From Leisingera daeponensis (GTDB lineage: Bacteria > Pseudomonadota > Alphaproteobacteria > Rhodobacterales > Rhodobacteraceae), in contig NZ_JAHVJA010000009.1 in the NCBI RefSeq assembly GCF_019801465.1, positions 1-64,000 of the forward strand: a stretch of DNA of 64,000 nucleotides, read 5' to 3'. Positions 62,480-64,000 of this stretch are shown here, piece by piece; the stretch's first letter is position 1; the number at the start of each line of letters is the position of its first letter. A program made the position numbers and the translations under genes. Below the pieces are notes generated by a model that searched no databases, was not told where the DNA came from, and saw only the letters and a program-made list of their open reading frames with translations.

Positions 62480-63583
62480 TCAGAAGGATGCCACCGGCGC
62501 GCCGAACAGGCTTTCATCCGGGGTGATGCCCAACCCCGCCCCTTGCGGCAGCGCGATATGGCCGCCTTCGAGGCATATGCCGCTTTCCGCGTCGTAGTTG
62601 CCTTCGATATACGGCGCGGCCAGCCAGACGCCCTCCAGCAGGTCCGATTTCACGGTGGCGCCGATATGGGTGCAAGCGGCCGCGATGATGTCGCCGCCCC
62701 AGCTGTCATCGCAGGTATGCGGCAGGTTACGGGCCTCGCAAATGTCGCGGAAAGCGCGCATTGGGTGCAAGCCGCCGATGCGGGTGACCTTCATGCCAAA
62801 GCCATCGACCAGTCCGGTACCGGCGGCGGTAATCACCGTGTTCAGACTGGTGCTGTTTTCATCCATATAGAGGCCATGGGCGATCTGCGGACGGATTTTC
62901 TGCAGATCTTCCAGCGTGTTGCAGGGCTGCTCCATGATGAAGGGAATCTGGGGGCATTCGCGGCTCACGCGCAGCGCATCCCGCGTGGTCCAGCCGCGGT
63001 TGCCGTCCACCGCCAGCCGCATCCCCGAGCCGCCGACCTTCTCCCAGACCTTGCGGATGGTCTCGATATCCAGCTCCACCGACCGGCCCCCGACTTTGAC
63101 CTGCAAGCGCGGATAGCCCTCCGCGAGCTTCTCGGCGGCCAGCCGGGCGATGTCGTCCGGCGCGCCGACGCCGGTGGCGTAATAAGAGGGCACCCGGTCG
63201 GTCGTCGCACCGCCTAAGAGGGTGGAGACACTGACGCCCAGATGCTTGCCCAAGAGGTCATGCGCAGCAATGTCGATGGCGGCCTTGGCGTAGTTGTGGC
63301 CGTTCAGCAGCCTGTCCATCCGCCGGTGCAGGGTCACCGGTGCCACCTCGGCCCCGATCAGCCCCTCCGCCATCGCAATCAGCGCCGCGCGGGCGCCTGC
63401 GGCGTGGGATTCGGCGTAGGTCGGACCGACCGGGCAGGTCTCGCCCCAGCCCGTCTGGCCGTTGTCGGCCACCAGTTTCACCAGCGTCGTGTCCAGCGCC
63501 CAGACCTCGGCATTGGCCATGGTATAGGGCCCGTTTTTCACTGGCAGATCATGCTGATAGATATGGATTTCCGCGATTTTCAT
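62480..63583 (-). CDS. hpbD: 4-Hydroxyproline betaine 2-epimerase (HpbD)
   Basis: A 367-residue MLE-subgroup enolase-superfamily enzyme. Acid/base Lys163 (LQVKVGG) and Lys265 ([11 protein letters not shown]), metal ligands Asp193 (VDGNRG), Glu218 (MEQP) and Asp241 (MDENS). These positions and much of the sequence ([44 protein letters not shown]) match the Pelagibaca bermudensis enzyme 2PMQ as I recall it, which interconverts trans-4-hydroxy-L-proline betaine and its cis-D epimer, and also acts on proline betaine. A terminator lies between it and the upstream MttB gene; the SDR genes follow it. Confidence 0.9.
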   Translation of the reverse strand: MKIAEIHIYQHDLPVKNGPYTMANAEVWALDTTLVKLVADNGQTGWGETCPVGPTYAESHAAGARAALIAMAEGLIGAEVAPVTLHRRMDRLLNGHNYAKAAIDIAAHDLLGKHLGVSVSTLLGGATTDRVPSYYATGVGAPDDIARLAAEKLAEGYPRLQVKVGGRSVELDIETIRKVWEKVGGSGMRLAVDGNRGWTTRDALRVSRECPQIPFIMEQPCNTLEDLQKIRPQIAHGLYMDENSTSLNTVITAAGTGLVDGFGMKVTRIGGLHPMRAFRDICEARNLPHTCDDSWGGDIIAAACTHIGATVKSDLLEGVWLAAPYIEGNYDAESGICLEGGHIALPQGAGLGITPDESLFGAPVASF

Positions 63584-63600
63584 GTTCTGTGCCCTGTTGG

Positions 63601-63633
63601 AAAAAAGGCCCGCCCTCTATCGCAGGGCGGGCC
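63601..63633 (-). terminator. Rho-independent terminator between MttB and hpbD genes
   Basis: GGCCCGCCCT (63607-63616) and AGGGCGGGCC (63624-63633) are a perfect 10-bp stem with a 7-base loop, followed on the minus strand by TTTTTTCC. It lies 17 bases past the MttB stop and 17 before the hpbD start, leaving little room for a separate promoter, so it may act as an attenuator. Confidence 0.9.
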
Positions 63634-63649
63634 AGTCGGGGAGGAGAGA

Positions 63650-64000
63650 TCAGTAGCTCTGATTCAGCTCATCCGCCGCGGGAATTTCGCGCTCGCGCCG
63701 GGCGATGTAGTCGAGCAGTTCCTCGTTCTTCGCCTCGTCCAGCTTGGGCTCCTGGTATTCCGCCAGCAGCTTCTTGGCGCGGGTCAGGGCGCGTTCGGTG
63801 ATCTCGACGCTGCCTTCGGCCTGCCATTGCTCGATCGAGTTGTTGTCGAACAGCTCCGGCATGAAGAAGGCTTCCTGGAAGTTCTCCTGCGTATGCGGGT
63901 GGCCGAGGTAGTGGCCGCCAGGGCCGACATCGGGAACCGCCGCAATGGCCTGGTCGAAGTCGTGCCATTTCGGGCCTTCCGCCATCCGGTAAGCCATCGC
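63650..64000 (-). CDS. MttB-family methyltransferase, C-terminal part (partial)
   Basis: The open frame continues past the window edge, giving about the last 116 residues. PDVGPGGHYLGHPHTQENFQEAFFMPELFDNNSIEQW followed by a helical tail is the C-terminus of MttB-superfamily proteins and differs from the gene at 17659. The position equivalent to pyrrolysine is outside the window. Location before hpbD suggests a betaine, perhaps a proline-betaine type, as methyl donor, as for MtpB; this is inference. Confidence 0.85.
   Translation of the reverse strand, partial: AMAYRMAEGPKWHDFDQAIAAVPDVGPGGHYLGHPHTQENFQEAFFMPELFDNNSIEQWQAEGSVEITERALTRAKKLLAEYQEPKLDEAKNEELLDYIARREREIPAADELNQSY

Overview
The window is high-GC, densely packed alphaproteobacterial chromosome. 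Gene content points to the marine Roseobacter group of the Rhodobacteraceae: a six-subunit Na+-NQR, many Rieske oxygenases and MttB homologues, a ProVWX betaine importer, a hydroxyproline-betaine epimerase and dimethylglycine-dehydrogenase-like flavoproteins. There is no phage, CRISPR array, rRNA, recognisable tRNA or intact insertion sequence. Nearly all of it is catabolic gene clusters, each with a local LysR, GntR, AraC or Lrp regulator.

Layout. 0-8.5 kb: a TMADH/OYE-type flavin demethylase overlapping a Rieske oxygenase (+), then an enolase-superfamily dehydratase, a GMC oxidoreductase (both -) and a LysR regulator. 7.4-14.4 kb: a Cys/Met PLP enzyme and a ThDP enzyme (-), a class-V PLP enzyme and an 805-residue FAD/GcvT demethylase (+). 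14.5-15.1 kb: an AbrB/Doc-type toxin-antitoxin pair with its own palindromic operator. 15.2-26.6 kb: LysR, MmgE/PrpD and an MttB homologue (+) facing a - strand series of aldehyde dehydrogenase, HyuA, HyuB, aminotransferase and Asp/Glu-racemase-like protein. 26.9-31.8 kb: an orphan outer-membrane efflux lipoprotein, apbE-nqrM, a CBS protein and a MetX-like hydrolase. 31.9-36.5 kb: a glutamine-synthetase-like ligase, cupin, VOC protein and Rieske oxygenase under an Lrp/AsnC regulator. 36.6-42.5 kb: nqrABCDEF. 42.8-49 kb: a second Rieske operon (Rieske, ALDH, a small protein, MDR dehydrogenase, enolase-superfamily dehydratase) with its LysR. 49.1-57.9 kb: an AraC/GlxA-type regulator and proVWX (-), divergent from GntR, DapA-family, ALDH and DAO-family genes (+). 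58-60.8 kb: ampR and class C ampC on the same strand. 61-64 kb: hpbD, two SDRs and the end of a second MttB gene.

How it fits together. The unifying theme (inference) is uptake and stepwise demethylation and oxidation of betaines and N-methylated amino acids. ProVWX would import the substrate. Rieske oxygenases, the TMADH-like flavoprotein, the FAD/GcvT protein and possibly MttB proteins would remove methyl groups. HpbD and the other enolase-superfamily enzymes would handle epimerisation or dehydration, and dehydrogenases and PLP or ThDP enzymes would feed carbon to central metabolism. Na+-NQR would recycle NADH, with ApbE and NqrM maturing it.

The least explained features lie outside genes: an array of three TGCG-N5-CGCA dyads at 31-32 bp spacing before the Rieske-VOC-cupin operon, a 98-nt element closed by a 13-bp perfect inverted repeat before the MetX-like gene, paired near-identical motifs before a LysR gene and its downstream Rieske operon, and a terminator placed between the MttB and hpbD genes.
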